A program made the position numbers and the translations under genes. DNA of 64,000 nucleotides, from assembly GCF_015163655.1 (NCBI RefSeq), contig NZ_JADEUF010000005.1:1-64000 (forward strand), written 5' to 3'. Shown here piece after piece: positions 52,643 to 62,486 of this stretch; position 1 is the stretch's first letter; every line of letters begins with the position of its first letter. Origin of the DNA: Xenorhabdus griffiniae (GTDB lineage: Bacteria; Pseudomonadota; Gammaproteobacteria; Enterobacterales; Enterobacteriaceae). The notes beneath the pieces are model-generated. The model saw nothing but the letters and a program-made list of their open reading frames with translations. It had not been told where the DNA came from and did no database searches.

Positions 52643-53092
52643 TTACAGTTTGTCTTCTTCATCCAAATCTTGTTGTGAAAGGTTCCCAATAGCAATAAAT
52701 TCATCCAATAGCCCTAACAGTTGGGTCAATTTTTCTGGAGAAAAAGCGTCCTCAATCGCCTTATATCCCTCAGCAATTTGCCCTTTTGCTTGCTCATAGA
52801 GTTCCTGTCCAGCCGGAGTCAAAGAAACATACAGCTTACGCTGATCATTCATAGGCTTCAGGCGGAATATAAGCCCATCACGCTCCATACGTGTCAAAAT
52901 GCCTGTCAGACTTGGGCGCAAGATACAAGTGAGACAAGCTAAGTCATGAAAATCAATAGAACGGCTACTCGCAAGTACACGAATAATCCGCCATTGCTGC
53001 TCAGTTAAATTATAGCTCTTCAAAATAGGCCGAAAAAAACCCATAGCGGTTTCTCTCGCTTGAAGCAATGCAATTGTCAAGGATTCATGCAT
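52643..53092 (-). CDS. hpaR: MarR-type repressor of homoprotocatechuate degradation
   Basis: A 149-residue MarR-family protein of HpaR length. The winged helix reads QQWRIIRVLASSRSIDFHDL, then a recognition helix in CILRPSLTGILTRMERDGL, and a wing with MNDQRKLYVSLTPAG near residue 90. In E. coli HpaR represses the meta-cleavage operon and its own gene and is released by 4-hydroxyphenylacetate-type ligands. Here it is divergent from hpaG1 across a 387-bp region, the same arrangement. Confidence 0.92.
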   Translation of the reverse strand: MHESLTIALLQARETAMGFFRPILKSYNLTEQQWRIIRVLASSRSIDFHDLACLTCILRPSLTGILTRMERDGLIFRLKPMNDQRKLYVSLTPAGQELYEQAKGQIAEGYKAIEDAFSPEKLTQLLGLLDEFIAIGNLSQQDLDEEDKL

Positions 53093-53479
53093 AAGTAAAA
53101 GTGACTCTTTAGTTAATCGCTAGTCATTCTCTATAAGTTTAACATCCATGCTGCTTATTATAGACAACCTGAACACTAAAAAGCCTAACACGCTCAAAAT
53201 CATCCACAAAGGGGAAAGATTTCAACATTAACAAATAAATAAAACGATCCCACCAACAAAAAGTTAAATAAAAGTTAATTTCAATCTCAAATGACCTTGA
53301 TTAAAAATATAACAGGCTGATCTTTATGTAGTAAAAATGATCAACAATAAAGTGTTGTTACATAGATCACAATTAAAATTAACAATCTCTTTAACATATT
53401 GAAGATTGCCAACACATAGTTTATTAATATATTAATAAGTGGTCTTGCAACACGTCATCCAGGTTTCAAGGAGCTGTCC
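53093..53479. promoter_or_regulatory. hpaR-hpaG1 divergent control region
   Basis: A 387-bp AT-rich region that must carry both promoters and the HpaR operators. A CRP-like site is readable (listed separately). I could not fix HpaR half-sites with confidence. No frame is supported. Confidence 0.55.
53356..53371. promoter_or_regulatory. CRP-like binding site upstream of the hpa operon
   Basis: TGTTACATAGATCACA matches the CRP consensus TGTGA-N6-TCACA at the whole right arm and three of five bases in the left arm. It lies 109 bp before hpaG1. Carbon-catabolite control of hpa genes is known in E. coli, so the site is plausible. Confidence 0.5.
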
Positions 53480-54112
53480 ATGAAAGGCACTGTCTTTGCC
53501 GTTGCCCTCAACCATAGCAGCCAGATCAATTTCTGGCATAAGGCATTTAACAAAGAACCTTATAAAACACCACCCAAAACACCTATTTGGTTTATCAAAC
53601 CCCGTAATACCGTGATTGGTTCAGGGGATGTTATTCCTCACCCTGTCGGGGAAACGGTACAGAGCGGTGCGACTCTGGCGCTGTTAATTGGAAAAACAGC
53701 ACGCAAAGTTTCAGTTCAGAATGCCGAACAGTATATTGCTGGTTACGCATTGGCAAACGAAGTTAGCCTGCCGGAAACATCATTCTACCGTCCTGCCATT
53801 AAAGCAAAATGTCGGGACGGTTTTTGCCCTCTAGGTCAAATGATCAAAGCCAACTCGGTAGCATCACTCGATATTGTCACTGAAATCAACGGCCAGGAAG
53901 TTGATCGCTGGTCTACCCAAGATCTTATTCGTTCAGCAGCTGAATTATTGGCAGCATTAAGCGAATTCGCCACCTTAAACGAGGGCGATGCCATTCTATT
54001 GGGAACGCCCCACCAGCGCGTAACCCTTCATCCTGCCGATAAAGTCACAATCAAGGCCAAGGGCTTCCCTAACTTAGAAAATACGGTTGTATTGGCAGGA
54101 GGTCAGGCATGA
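53480..54112 (+). CDS. hpaG1: Homoprotocatechuate bifunctional isomerase/decarboxylase, N-terminal half
   Basis: A 210-residue FAH-fold protein corresponding to the first domain of E. coli HpaG. Typical motifs are VALNHSSQINFW, PIWFIKPRNTVIGSGDVIP, and the late GDAILLGTPHQRVTL. In E. coli one polypeptide carries two such domains; here the frame ends with a stop codon that overlaps the start of the second half by four bases (ATGA), so the halves are made separately and probably associate. HpaG decarboxylates 5-oxo-pent-3-ene-1,2,5-tricarboxylate and isomerises the product. Confidence 0.92.
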   Translation: MKGTVFAVALNHSSQINFWHKAFNKEPYKTPPKTPIWFIKPRNTVIGSGDVIPHPVGETVQSGATLALLIGKTARKVSVQNAEQYIAGYALANEVSLPETSFYRPAIKAKCRDGFCPLGQMIKANSVASLDIVTEINGQEVDRWSTQDLIRSAAELLAALSEFATLNEGDAILLGTPHQRVTLHPADKVTIKAKGFPNLENTVVLAGGQA

Positions 54113-54873
54113 GATACGCCAAAATTCATTATCAGGGACAAGATCTCAATGTCACCGTTGACGAACAGGAAAATGTCTTCTTACCAGACGGAAATACGGT
54201 CAGCGGTGAAGGGGTTGTATGGCTTCCCCCAGCCAGCGGAACACTGTTCGCATTAGGGCTAAATTATGCCGATCACGCAACAGAGCTGGAATTTAAGCCC
54301 CCAGAAGAACCACTGGTATTTATCAAAGCAGCCAATAGCTTAACCGGACACCGTCAGGTCTCTGTCCGTCCTGATAATGTGGAATATATGCATTATGAAG
54401 CAGAATTGGTTGTCGTGATGGGTAAACCCGCTCACAAAGTTGCCAGAGAAGAGGCCATGAATTACGTTGCGGGTTATACCGTTTGTAACGATTACGCCAT
54501 TCGTGATTATCTGGAAAATTACTATCGCCCTAACCTGCGGGTAAAAAGCCGCGATACGCTTACTCCAATCGGTCCGTGGATCATAGATAAACAACAGATT
54601 GCTGATCCGCATAATCTAACGTTGCAAACATGGGTGAACGGTGAACTCCGTCAACAAGGTACAACCGCCGATTTGATCTTCGATATTCCTTTCTTAATCA
54701 GCTACCTCAGCGATTTTATGACATTGCAACCAGGCGACATGATCGCCACCGGAACACCTAAAGGGTTGTCCAATGTTGTTCCTGGGGATGAAGTCATCGT
54801 AGAAGTCGAAGGTGTTGGGCGCTTAGTTAATCGTATTGTCAGCCAGCAAGAATATGAGGAGAGTTTGTCATGA
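54109..54873 (+). CDS. hpaG2: Homoprotocatechuate bifunctional isomerase/decarboxylase, C-terminal half
   Basis: A 254-residue FAH-family protein. GLNYADHATELEFKPPEEP near residue 45, the metal-binding MHYEAELVVVMGK near 95, and MIATGTPKGLSNVVPGDEV near 205 are standard. It is coupled to hpaG1 by a four-base overlap upstream and to hpaE by another downstream. Together with HpaG1 it forms the two-subunit equivalent of fused HpaG. Confidence 0.93.
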   Translation: MRYAKIHYQGQDLNVTVDEQENVFLPDGNTVSGEGVVWLPPASGTLFALGLNYADHATELEFKPPEEPLVFIKAANSLTGHRQVSVRPDNVEYMHYEAELVVVMGKPAHKVAREEAMNYVAGYTVCNDYAIRDYLENYYRPNLRVKSRDTLTPIGPWIIDKQQIADPHNLTLQTWVNGELRQQGTTADLIFDIPFLISYLSDFMTLQPGDMIATGTPKGLSNVVPGDEVIVEVEGVGRLVNRIVSQQEYEESLS

Positions 54874-56336
54874 CCATGATTAACCATTGGATCAACGGCA
54901 AAAATGTCGGCAGCAAAACCTATTTCACAACGACTAATCCTGCAACAGGCGAGGTGCTGGCTGAGGTTGCATCAGGCGGGCAGGAAGAGATCGCCCAAGC
55001 TGTTGCGGCAGCCAAAGAAGCGTTCCCCAAGTGGGCAAATACCCCAATGAAAGAACGCGCTCGTTTGATGCGCCGTTTGGGTGAATTAATCGACCAAAAT
55101 GTTCCCGATATTTCTGCGCTGGAAACCAAGGATACGGGCCTTCCCATCCATCAAACACAAAATGTCTTGATCCCACGGGCTTCGCAAAATTTCAATTTTT
55201 TCGCAGAAATTTGCCAGCAGATGAATGGGCGCACTTATCCTGTTGATGACACAATGCTCAACTACACATTAATCCAGCCTGTTGGTGTTTGTGCATTGAT
55301 TTCCCCATGGAATGTGCCTTTTATGACGGCGACGTGGAAGGTTGCGCCTTGTCTGGCTCTGGGAAATACGGCTGTTTTGAAGATGTCCGAACTTTCCCCA
55401 TTGACAGCCAACCGCTTAGGCGAATTAGCGTTGGAAGCCGGCATTCCGGCTGGGGTATTGAATGTGGTACAGGGCTACGGTAACACCGCAGGCGATGCGC
55501 TGGTAAAACATCATGATGTGCGTGCAGTCTCTTTCACCGGAGGGACAGCAACGGGTCGCCTGATCATGCAAAATGCCGGACTGAAAAAATATTCTATGGA
55601 ATTAGGCGGAAAATCCCCTGTCCTCATTTTTGAAGATGCAGATATTGAACGCGCACTGGATGCCGCTCTGTTTACTATTTTCTCCCTTAATGGCGAACGT
55701 TGTACGGCAGGTTCCCGCATTTTCATCCAAGAAAGTATTTACCCCGAATTCGTTAAACGCTTTGCTGAACGCGCGAATCGGTTACGTGTCGGTGATCCCC
55801 AAGATCCGCAAACTCAGGTTGGCAGCTTGATAAGCCGGCAACACTGGGAAAAAGTCTCCAATTATATCCGGTTAGGGATCGAAGAAGGCGCCACACTACT
55901 GGCCGGAGGCCCCGATAAACCTGCCGATTTACCTGCCCATCTAAAAAATGGCCACTTCTTACGTCCTACTGTCCTGGCAGATGTGGATAACCACATGCGC
56001 GTAGCACAGGAAGAGATCTTCGGCCCTGTCGCTTGTCTGCTGCCATTCAAGCGTGAAGAGGACGGGCTACGCATGGCTAATGATGTGGAATATGGCCTTG
56101 CTTCTTATATCTGGACACAGGATGTCAGCAAGGTTTTGCGTCTGGCACGTCATATTGAGGCCGGCATGGTGTTTGTTAATTCCCAAAACGTTCGCGATCT
56201 GCGTCAGCCATTTGGTGGCATAAAAGCTTCCGGTGTGGGGCGTGAAGGCGGGGAATACAGTTTTGAAGTGTTTGCTGAAGTGAAAAACGTCTGTATCTCA
56301 ATGGGAGAGCACCCTATACCTCGTTGGGGTGTTTAA
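54870..56336 (+). CDS. hpaE: 5-carboxymethyl-2-hydroxymuconate semialdehyde dehydrogenase
   Basis: A 488-residue NAD-dependent aldehyde dehydrogenase, the usual HpaE length. Motifs: SPWNVPFMTATWKVAP near 146, FTGGTATGRLIMQNAG near 222, catalytic Glu in MELGGKSPVL near 247, catalytic Cys in LNGERCTAGS near 281. It oxidises the ring-cleavage semialdehyde to the acid. It overlaps hpaG2 by four bases and lies 32 bp before hpaD, within the hpa meta operon. Confidence 0.95.
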   Translation: MTMINHWINGKNVGSKTYFTTTNPATGEVLAEVASGGQEEIAQAVAAAKEAFPKWANTPMKERARLMRRLGELIDQNVPDISALETKDTGLPIHQTQNVLIPRASQNFNFFAEICQQMNGRTYPVDDTMLNYTLIQPVGVCALISPWNVPFMTATWKVAPCLALGNTAVLKMSELSPLTANRLGELALEAGIPAGVLNVVQGYGNTAGDALVKHHDVRAVSFTGGTATGRLIMQNAGLKKYSMELGGKSPVLIFEDADIERALDAALFTIFSLNGERCTAGSRIFIQESIYPEFVKRFAERANRLRVGDPQDPQTQVGSLISRQHWEKVSNYIRLGIEEGATLLAGGPDKPADLPAHLKNGHFLRPTVLADVDNHMRVAQEEIFGPVACLLPFKREEDGLRMANDVEYGLASYIWTQDVSKVLRLARHIEAGMVFVNSQNVRDLRQPFGGIKASGVGREGGEYSFEVFAEVKNVCISMGEHPIPRWGV

Positions 56337-56368
56337 ATAACGGCCATCCTGATTCCAAGTGAGGGTTT

Positions 56369-57250
56369 ATGGGAAAGTTAGCGTTAGCAGCGAAAATTAC
56401 ACATGTCCCTTCTATGTACCTGTCTGAATTGCCAGGCAAGCATCACGGTTGCCGCCAGAGCGCTATTGATGGACACAAAGAGATCAGCCGGCGCTGCCGT
56501 GAAATGGGTGTGGATACGATTGTTGTCTTCGACACGCACTGGCTGGTTAACAGCGCCTATCATATTAACTGTTCCGACCATTTCTCCGGCATCTATACTA
56601 GTAATGAATTACCACATTTTATCCGCGATATGACCTATGAGTATGACGGCAACCCAGAGCTAGGCCGGATGATTGCACAAGAAGCTCGCCAGATGGGTGT
56701 TCGTGCCCAGTCACACGAGATCCCAAGCCTGAAACTGGAATATGGCACGCTGGTCCCCATGCGTTATATGAACAGCGACCGCCATTTCAAGGTGATTTCA
56801 ATTTCGGCCTTTTGTACTGTCCATGCGTTTGAAGACAGCCGCAAACTGGGAGCGGCGATTTTACGGGCAATTGAGAAATACGATGGTACGGTTGCGGTAC
56901 TGGCAAGCGGTTCGCTGTCACACAGTTTCATTGACGATCAACGTGCCGAAGAGGGCATGAACAGCTATACCCGTGAGTTCGATGAGCAGATGGATCGCCG
57001 TGTCGTGCAGCTTTGGAAAGAAGGCAAGTTCGAGGAATTTTGCAAAATGTTACCGGAATATGCGCAATATTGTCGAGGAGAAGGCAATATGCATGATACC
57101 GTGATGCTGCTAGGGCTACTCGGATGGGACAAGTATGACGGCAAGGTGGAATTTTTGACGGAATTGTTCGCCAGTTCAGGGACAGGACAGGTTAACGCGG
57201 TTTTCCCGCTGCCGGATTATATTGTGAATCAAAATAAAACTGATGCCTGA
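56369..57250 (+). CDS. hpaD: 3,4-dihydroxyphenylacetate 2,3-dioxygenase
   Basis: A 293-residue class III (LigB-type) extradiol dioxygenase. MYLSELPGKHHGCRQSAIDG at residues 14-33, VVFDTHWLVNSAYHI near 55, and VLASGSLSHSFIDDQ near 180 are conserved in HpaD. It cleaves homoprotocatechuate next to its hydroxyl groups using a non-haem metal (Fe or Mn). The ATG follows AGTGAGGG. It lies between hpaE and hpaF with short spacers. Confidence 0.94.
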   Translation: MGKLALAAKITHVPSMYLSELPGKHHGCRQSAIDGHKEISRRCREMGVDTIVVFDTHWLVNSAYHINCSDHFSGIYTSNELPHFIRDMTYEYDGNPELGRMIAQEARQMGVRAQSHEIPSLKLEYGTLVPMRYMNSDRHFKVISISAFCTVHAFEDSRKLGAAILRAIEKYDGTVAVLASGSLSHSFIDDQRAEEGMNSYTREFDEQMDRRVVQLWKEGKFEEFCKMLPEYAQYCRGEGNMHDTVMLLGLLGWDKYDGKVEFLTELFASSGTGQVNAVFPLPDYIVNQNKTDA

Positions 57251-57262
57251 CAGGAGAAGACC

Positions 57263-57652
57263 GTGCCACATTTTTACGCTGAGTGTACTGAAAATATCCG
57301 TGAAAAAGCCAGGTTGCCGGAATTATTTACCAAAGTGAATCAGGCGCTGGCAGATACCGGCATTTTTCCGCTGGGCGGTATCCGTAGTCGCGCCATTTGG
57401 CTGGATACCTGGCAAATGGCGGATGGTAAGCAAGATTATGCCTTCGTTCATATGACACTGAAAATTGGTGCCGGACGCAGCCTTGAAGATCGGCAAAAAG
57501 TCGGAGAAATGTTGTTTGGCTTAATCAAGGCGCATTTTAGTGAGTTGATGTCACAGCGTTATCTGGGCCTCTCTTTCACCATGGAAGAACTTGATCCGGT
57601 GCTGAATTATAAATCCAATAACGTTCATAGCCTATTTAAAGCAAAAGAATAA
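57263..57652 (+). CDS. hpaF: 5-carboxymethyl-2-hydroxymuconate delta-isomerase
   Basis: A 129-residue tautomerase-superfamily protein that starts at GTG with AGGAG upstream. The codon after the start is Pro, the expected catalytic N-terminal proline after Met removal (PHFYAECTENIREKA). SFTMEELDP near residue 109 also fits HpaF. It is 12 bp after hpaD. The repeat fragment at 57675-57730 separates it from the next gene. Confidence 0.93.
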   Translation: MPHFYAECTENIREKARLPELFTKVNQALADTGIFPLGGIRSRAIWLDTWQMADGKQDYAFVHMTLKIGAGRSLEDRQKVGEMLFGLIKAHFSELMSQRYLGLSFTMEELDPVLNYKSNNVHSLFKAKE

Positions 57653-57674
57653 CGGCAATAGAGCATTCCAATGC

Positions 57675-57730
57675 TATACCAATCTAACTTCAAGATGCGT
57701 GTGGTTTCATAGAGTGTTGCAACTTGAAGT
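57675..57730. repeat. Dispersed palindromic repeat, copy 8, lacking the central hairpin (inverted)
   Basis: The copy begins tataccaatctaacttcaag, continues with gtttcatagagtgttgcaac, and closes near ttgaagtttc. The GC-rich centre is missing, with a break point different from copy 5. It lies at the hpaF/semialdehyde-dehydrogenase junction. Confidence 0.75.
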
Positions 57731-57824
57731 TTCAAATCGCGGTCAACAAAGTTATGGCTTGCAAGATGAGGGATATAATTGGAGGACACTAAATTTATTC
57801 GCCTTTATTTATTGAGAGGAAACT

Positions 57825-59297
57825 ATGACAGATCATCTGGATACAAATTTGCTGCGTCACCAGGCCTATATCAACGGTCAATGGGTTGACGCGGAAAATA
57901 AAGCAACTTTTGAAGTTATTAACCCAGCCAATGGTAAAGTCATTGCTAATGTCAGTGATCTGGGAGCCAAAGAGACACAATCTGCCATTGAAGCTGCCCA
58001 GAATGCCCTTCCTGCATGGCGGTCACTGACAGCAAAACAGCGTAGCCAGAGGCTTAAGCAATGGTTCCATCTGGTGATGGAAAACCAAACTGCCTTAGCG
58101 AAGATACTGAGCACAGAACAAGGTAAATCTTACACCGAAGCAATGGGGGAAATCGCTTACGGTGCCAGCTTTATCGAATGGTTCGCAGAAGAAAGCAAAC
58201 GTATTTATGGCGAAACATTGCCTTCCCCAATACCGGGCCGCCGTCTCGCTACGATCAAACAACCGATTGGTGTCGTTGCAGCCATTACACCGTGGAATTT
58301 CCCCAATGCCATGATCACCCGCAAAGTTGCACCTGCGCTGGCGGCGGGATGTACAGTTGTTCTGAAACCTGCTGCTGAAACACCCCTTTCTGCACTGGCC
58401 TTAGTCGTCCTGGCGGAACAGGCGGGCATTCCGGCTGGCGTTTTCAATATTGTCACGGGAATGGATGCCAAAGCGATTGGTGAAGTGATGACCTCAAGCC
58501 CTATCGTGCGCAAACTTTCGTTCACCGGCTCTACGCGGGTCGGCAAATTATTAATGGCACAAAGCGCCGATACTGTGAAAAAACTCTCCCTCGAACTGGG
58601 TGGCAATGCACCTTTTATTGTGTTTAATGATGCCGATCTTGATGCTGCGGTAGAGGGTGCCATGGCGGCGAAATTCCGTAATAGCGGGCAAACCTGTGTT
58701 TGTGCCAACCGTATTCTGGTACAGGAAGGCATTTATGAGGCTTTTGCAGAACGTCTGGCACACGCGGTAAAACAGCTTCGTGTTGGGCCAGCCACTGATA
58801 GCTCATCACAACAAGGTCCACTGATTAATCAAGCGGCAGTAGAAAAAGTACAAACACATATCCGAGACGCGGTTTCCAACGGTGCGCACCTGCTGGCAGG
58901 AGGAAAATCCCACGCGCTGGGTGGCTTGTTCTTTGAGCCAACAGTGCTGGCAAATGTGACCGAATCTATGTTAGTTGCCCACGAAGAAACCTTCGGCCCG
59001 CTGGCACCACTGTTCAAATTCCGTGATGAAGAAGAGGCTATCCGTATTGCTAACAGCACTGAATTTGGCCTGGCTGCTTATTTCTATTCCCGTGACATTG
59101 GCCGAATTTACCGTGTGGCGGAAGCGTTGGAAAGTGGCATGGTAGGTATCAATGAAGGTTTGATTTCCAATGAAGTCGCACCATTTGGCGGCATTAAGCA
59201 ATCGGGGCTGGGGCGTGAGGGGTCACGTTACGGTATTGAGGATTATCTGGAAGTGAAATACCTCTGTTTTGGAGGGTTGGAAGCGAAAGGAGCTTAA
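57825..59297 (+). CDS. Succinate-semialdehyde dehydrogenase (GabD-like) within the hpa cluster
   Basis: A 490-residue aldehyde dehydrogenase of GabD size. Motifs: [20 protein letters not shown] near 158, [17 protein letters not shown] near 235, catalytic Glu in [12 protein letters not shown] near 257, catalytic Cys in [12 protein letters not shown] near 290. It should oxidise succinate semialdehyde, the second product of HpaI, to succinate. E. coli hpa clusters lack such a gene between hpaF and hpaH and rely on sad or gabD elsewhere. The 172-bp gap upstream, with a repeat remnant, suggests later insertion. It precedes hpaH by five bases, so it is co-transcribed with it. Confidence 0.88.
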   Translation: MTDHLDTNLLRHQAYINGQWVDAENKATFEVINPANGKVIANVSDLGAKETQSAIEAAQNALPAWRSLTAKQRSQRLKQWFHLVMENQTALAKILSTEQGKSYTEAMGEIAYGASFIEWFAEESKRIYGETLPSPIPGRRLATIKQPIGVVAAITPWNFPNAMITRKVAPALAAGCTVVLKPAAETPLSALALVVLAEQAGIPAGVFNIVTGMDAKAIGEVMTSSPIVRKLSFTGSTRVGKLLMAQSADTVKKLSLELGGNAPFIVFNDADLDAAVEGAMAAKFRNSGQTCVCANRILVQEGIYEAFAERLAHAVKQLRVGPATDSSSQQGPLINQAAVEKVQTHIRDAVSNGAHLLAGGKSHALGGLFFEPTVLANVTESMLVAHEETFGPLAPLFKFRDEEEAIRIANSTEFGLAAYFYSRDIGRIYRVAEALESGMVGINEGLISNEVAPFGGIKQSGLGREGSRYGIEDYLEVKYLCFGGLEAKGA

Positions 59298-59302
59298 CCC
59301 CT

Positions 59303-60106
59303 ATGCTACAGCAAGAAATCGTATCACGAGTCGCACGCCGTTTACATCAGGCAGAGCAAAGCCGTGAGCAAATCCGACAAATCTCACTGGATTATCCAGA
59401 GATAACGATTGAAGATGCTTATGCCATTCAACGTGAATGGGTAGATTTAAAAATCAGGGAAGGGCGAATTCTGAAGGGACATAAGATTGGTCTGACATCC
59501 AAGGCCATGCAAGCCAGTTCACAGATTAATGAACCGGATTATGGTGCCTTGCTGGATGATATGTTTTTTCAAGACGGCGGTGATATTCCTTGCGAACGTT
59601 TTATTGTGCCCCGTATTGAGGTTGAACTGGCCTTTGTGCTGGCAAAACCCCTGCGTGGCCCGAACTGTACGCTGTTTGATGTGTATAACGCAACAGATTA
59701 CGTCGTTCCTGCACTGGAACTCATTGATGCCCGTTGCCACAACATCGATCCCGAAACCCAACGTCCACGCAAGGTATTCGATACGATTTCTGACAATGCC
59801 GCCAATGGCGGTGTCATTATTGGGGGGCGGCCGATCAAGCCAGATGAATTGGATCTGCGCTGGGTCAGTGCGCTGCTCTACCGCAATGGCGTGATTGAAG
59901 AATCCGGCGTCGCCGCCGCGATTCTCAATCATCCCGCCAATGGTGTGGCATGGCTTGCCAATAAACTGGCACCGCATGGTGTTCAACTAGAAGCAGGCCA
60001 GATTATTCTGGCTGGATCTTTTACCCGCCCTGTTCCTGCGCGTAAAGGCGATACCTTTCATGTGGATTACGGCATGTTAGGTTCAATTAGCTGTCATTTT
60101 GTTTGA
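59303..60106 (+). CDS. hpaH: 2-oxo-hept-4-ene-1,7-dioate hydratase
   Basis: A 267-residue FAH/MhpD-type hydratase of standard length. [16 protein letters not shown] near residue 35, [15 protein letters not shown] near 60, and [16 protein letters not shown] with the metal-binding E-x-E near 105 are typical. The late [15 protein letters not shown] also fits. It hydrates the heptenedioate to the substrate of HpaI. The gene is 18 bp before hpaI. Confidence 0.95.
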   Translation: MLQQEIVSRVARRLHQAEQSREQIRQISLDYPEITIEDAYAIQREWVDLKIREGRILKGHKIGLTSKAMQASSQINEPDYGALLDDMFFQDGGDIPCERFIVPRIEVELAFVLAKPLRGPNCTLFDVYNATDYVVPALELIDARCHNIDPETQRPRKVFDTISDNAANGGVIIGGRPIKPDELDLRWVSALLYRNGVIEESGVAAAILNHPANGVAWLANKLAPHGVQLEAGQIILAGSFTRPVPARKGDTFHVDYGMLGSISCHFV

Positions 60107-60124
60107 GTCTATTGAGGTAACACC

Positions 60125-60892
60125 ATGGATCAGCTAACAAATAAATTTAAACATGCCCTGAAAGCAGGGCGTCCACAAATCGGATTGTGGCTTGGGCTAT
60201 GCAGCGGGTATAGCGCGGAAATACTGGCAGGAACCGGGTTTGATTGGTTGTTGATTGATAGTGAACATGCTCCCAATGAGATTTCCACTATTCTTGCCCA
60301 ATTACAGGGAATCGCCCCTTATTCAAGCCAGCCTGTTGTTCGTCCCGCATGGAATGATCCCGTAATCGTCAAACAGTTGCTGGATATTGGTGCACAAACG
60401 TTATTGTTCCCAATGATTCAAAATGCCGCGCAAGCGCGTGAAGCGGTCAGGGCAACTCGCTATCCTCCCGCGGGTATTCGTGGCGTAGGCAGTGCCCTGG
60501 CTCGCGCTTCTCGCTGGAATAGCATTCCTGACTATCTGTCCCGTGCTAATGACGAAATATGTGTATTAGTACAGGTAGAAACCCGTGAGGCTTTGCAAAA
60601 CCTACCGGAGATAGCGGCTGTCGAAGGCGTTGATGGCGTGTTTATTGGCCCGGCCGATCTCAGTGCGGATATGGGACACCTCGGTAACCCGCAACATCCT
60701 GAAGTTCAGTCGGCCATTGAACAAGCCATTGTTCAGATCCAGTCTTTCGGCAAGGCCGCTGGCATTTTGATGACCAATGTCGATGCAGCTAAACATTATC
60801 TTAATTTGGGTGCGCTGTTTGTTGCCGTAGGGGTTGATACCCTCTTGCTGACCGGAGCAGCCAATGCTTTGGCAAAGCATTTCGGCAAATAA
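60125..60892 (+). CDS. hpaI: 4-hydroxy-2-oxoheptanedioate aldolase
   Basis: A 255-residue class II pyruvate aldolase. [11 protein letters not shown] near residue 42 carries the catalytic His, VQVETREAL near 148 the metal-binding Glu, and [11 protein letters not shown] near 173 the metal-binding Asp. It splits the substrate into pyruvate and succinate semialdehyde; the latter would be oxidised by the dehydrogenase encoded two genes upstream. GAGGTAA precedes the ATG. A 170-bp gap with no other feature follows before hpaX. Confidence 0.95.
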   Translation: MDQLTNKFKHALKAGRPQIGLWLGLCSGYSAEILAGTGFDWLLIDSEHAPNEISTILAQLQGIAPYSSQPVVRPAWNDPVIVKQLLDIGAQTLLFPMIQNAAQAREAVRATRYPPAGIRGVGSALARASRWNSIPDYLSRANDEICVLVQVETREALQNLPEIAAVEGVDGVFIGPADLSADMGHLGNPQHPEVQSAIEQAIVQIQSFGKAAGILMTNVDAAKHYLNLGALFVAVGVDTLLLTGAANALAKHFGK

Positions 60893-61062
60893 GCAGTCAA
60901 TCATCGGCAATAAACAATGCCCCAGAATGGCTGATGTTGATCGCGACACCAGCCATAGCAATTGAAGTTCCTAATCTCTGTGCAAACAACCACATATAGC
61001 CAATAAATTTCAAATCCCCAGCCGAAGGAAAATCAAACCACTAACAAAACAAGGAAACACCG

Positions 61063-62430
61063 ATGAGCATTTCACCTGACACGATACCAAAATCCGAAAA
61101 TCCTCCCCAGCCGCTGAAAAAGCTGACCACCCAACAGCAAAGTGTCATCAATAAATTATTCCGGCGCCTGATCCTCTTTCTCTTTGTCCTGTTCGTTTTC
61201 TCTTTTCTGGATCGTATCAATATTGGATTTGCTGGTTTGACGATGGGAAAAGATCTCGGTTTAACATCCACCATGTTCGGTTTAGCCGCAACGCTGTTTT
61301 ACGCCACTTACGTTATTTTCGGCATTCCCAGCAATGTGATGTTGAGTATTGTGGGAGCTCGTCGCTGGATCGCGACCATTATGGTGTTATGGGGGATCGC
61401 TTCCACCGCTACAATGTTTGCCACTGGTCCCACGAGCCTGTATATCTTGCGAATGCTGGTGGGTATTGCGGAAGCCGGCTTTCTGCCGGGTATTTTGGTT
61501 TACCTGACTTATTGGTTTCCAGCCTATTATCGCGCACGCGCCAATGCGTTGTTTATGATTGCCATGCCCGTAACGATGGCGTTTGGTTCACTGATTTCCG
61601 GTTACATTTTGGCAATGGATGGCATCTGGGACTTGCGCGGTTGGCAGTGGTTGTTTTTGCTGGAAGGCTTCCCTTCTGTTTTGCTTGGTTTTGCTGTCTG
61701 GTTTTATCTGGATGACTCACCAGAAAAGGCCAAATGGCTAACTCGTGAAGATAAACAATGCCTTCAAGAGATGATAGAAAACGATAAGCTTTCTATCACC
61801 CAGCCCAATGAACAGATTCAACAGCAAAAAACCCGCTTATGGCGCGAGGTGTTTACCCCGATTGTATTGATGTACACCTGTGCTTATTTCTGCCTGACCA
61901 ACACCTTAAGTGCTATTAATATCTGGACGCCACAGATTATGCAGAGTTTCAATCAGGGCAGCAGCCATGTGATGATCGGCATTTTGACTGCCATTCCACA
62001 ATTCTGCACGATTTTAGGTATGGTTTACTGGAGCCGCCACTCAGACCGCCTGCAAGAACGCAAAATGCACACGGTTTTACCTTATCTGTTTGCTGCCGCA
62101 GGCTGGATTTTAACTTCACTGACAGATAACAGCATAGTGCAACTGCTGGGGATCATTATGGCTTCTACCGGATCGTTTACAGCTATGGCGGTATTCTGGA
62201 CAACGCCAGATCAATCGATTAGTTTGCGCGCCCGTGCCGTGGGGATCGCTGTGATCAATGCTACCGGCAATGTGGGATCTGCCGTCAGTCCTCTGCTAAT
62301 CGGTTGGTTAAAAGATCAAACGGGAAATTTTAACGCTGGACTTTATTTCGTAGCCGGATTACTGATCATCGGTGCGTTAATCGTTTTTCTGATCCCGATG
62401 AAACATTCACGGCCACAGGCAAAATTGTAA
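61063..62430 (+). CDS. hpaX: 4-hydroxyphenylacetate permease (MFS)
   Basis: A 455-residue major facilitator superfamily protein with 12 predicted helices. The anion:cation symporter signatures are present: FSFLDRINIGFAGLTMGKDL near residue 45 and the loop-2 and helix-5 elements of HpaX/phthalate-type transporters (GIAEAGFLPGILVYLTYWFP). It should import 4-hydroxyphenylacetate with protons. Start: AAGGAAA nine bases upstream. It is followed by hpaA 56 bp downstream. Confidence 0.92.
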   Translation: MSISPDTIPKSENPPQPLKKLTTQQQSVINKLFRRLILFLFVLFVFSFLDRINIGFAGLTMGKDLGLTSTMFGLAATLFYATYVIFGIPSNVMLSIVGARRWIATIMVLWGIASTATMFATGPTSLYILRMLVGIAEAGFLPGILVYLTYWFPAYYRARANALFMIAMPVTMAFGSLISGYILAMDGIWDLRGWQWLFLLEGFPSVLLGFAVWFYLDDSPEKAKWLTREDKQCLQEMIENDKLSITQPNEQIQQQKTRLWREVFTPIVLMYTCAYFCLTNTLSAINIWTPQIMQSFNQGSSHVMIGILTAIPQFCTILGMVYWSRHSDRLQERKMHTVLPYLFAAAGWILTSLTDNSIVQLLGIIMASTGSFTAMAVFWTTPDQSISLRARAVGIAVINATGNVGSAVSPLLIGWLKDQTGNFNAGLYFVAGLLIIGALIVFLIPMKHSRPQAKL

Positions 62431-62486
62431 ATAACAAGCAATATATTGATATACCTTAGCCAACAATAAGATACAGGAGGAAACTG

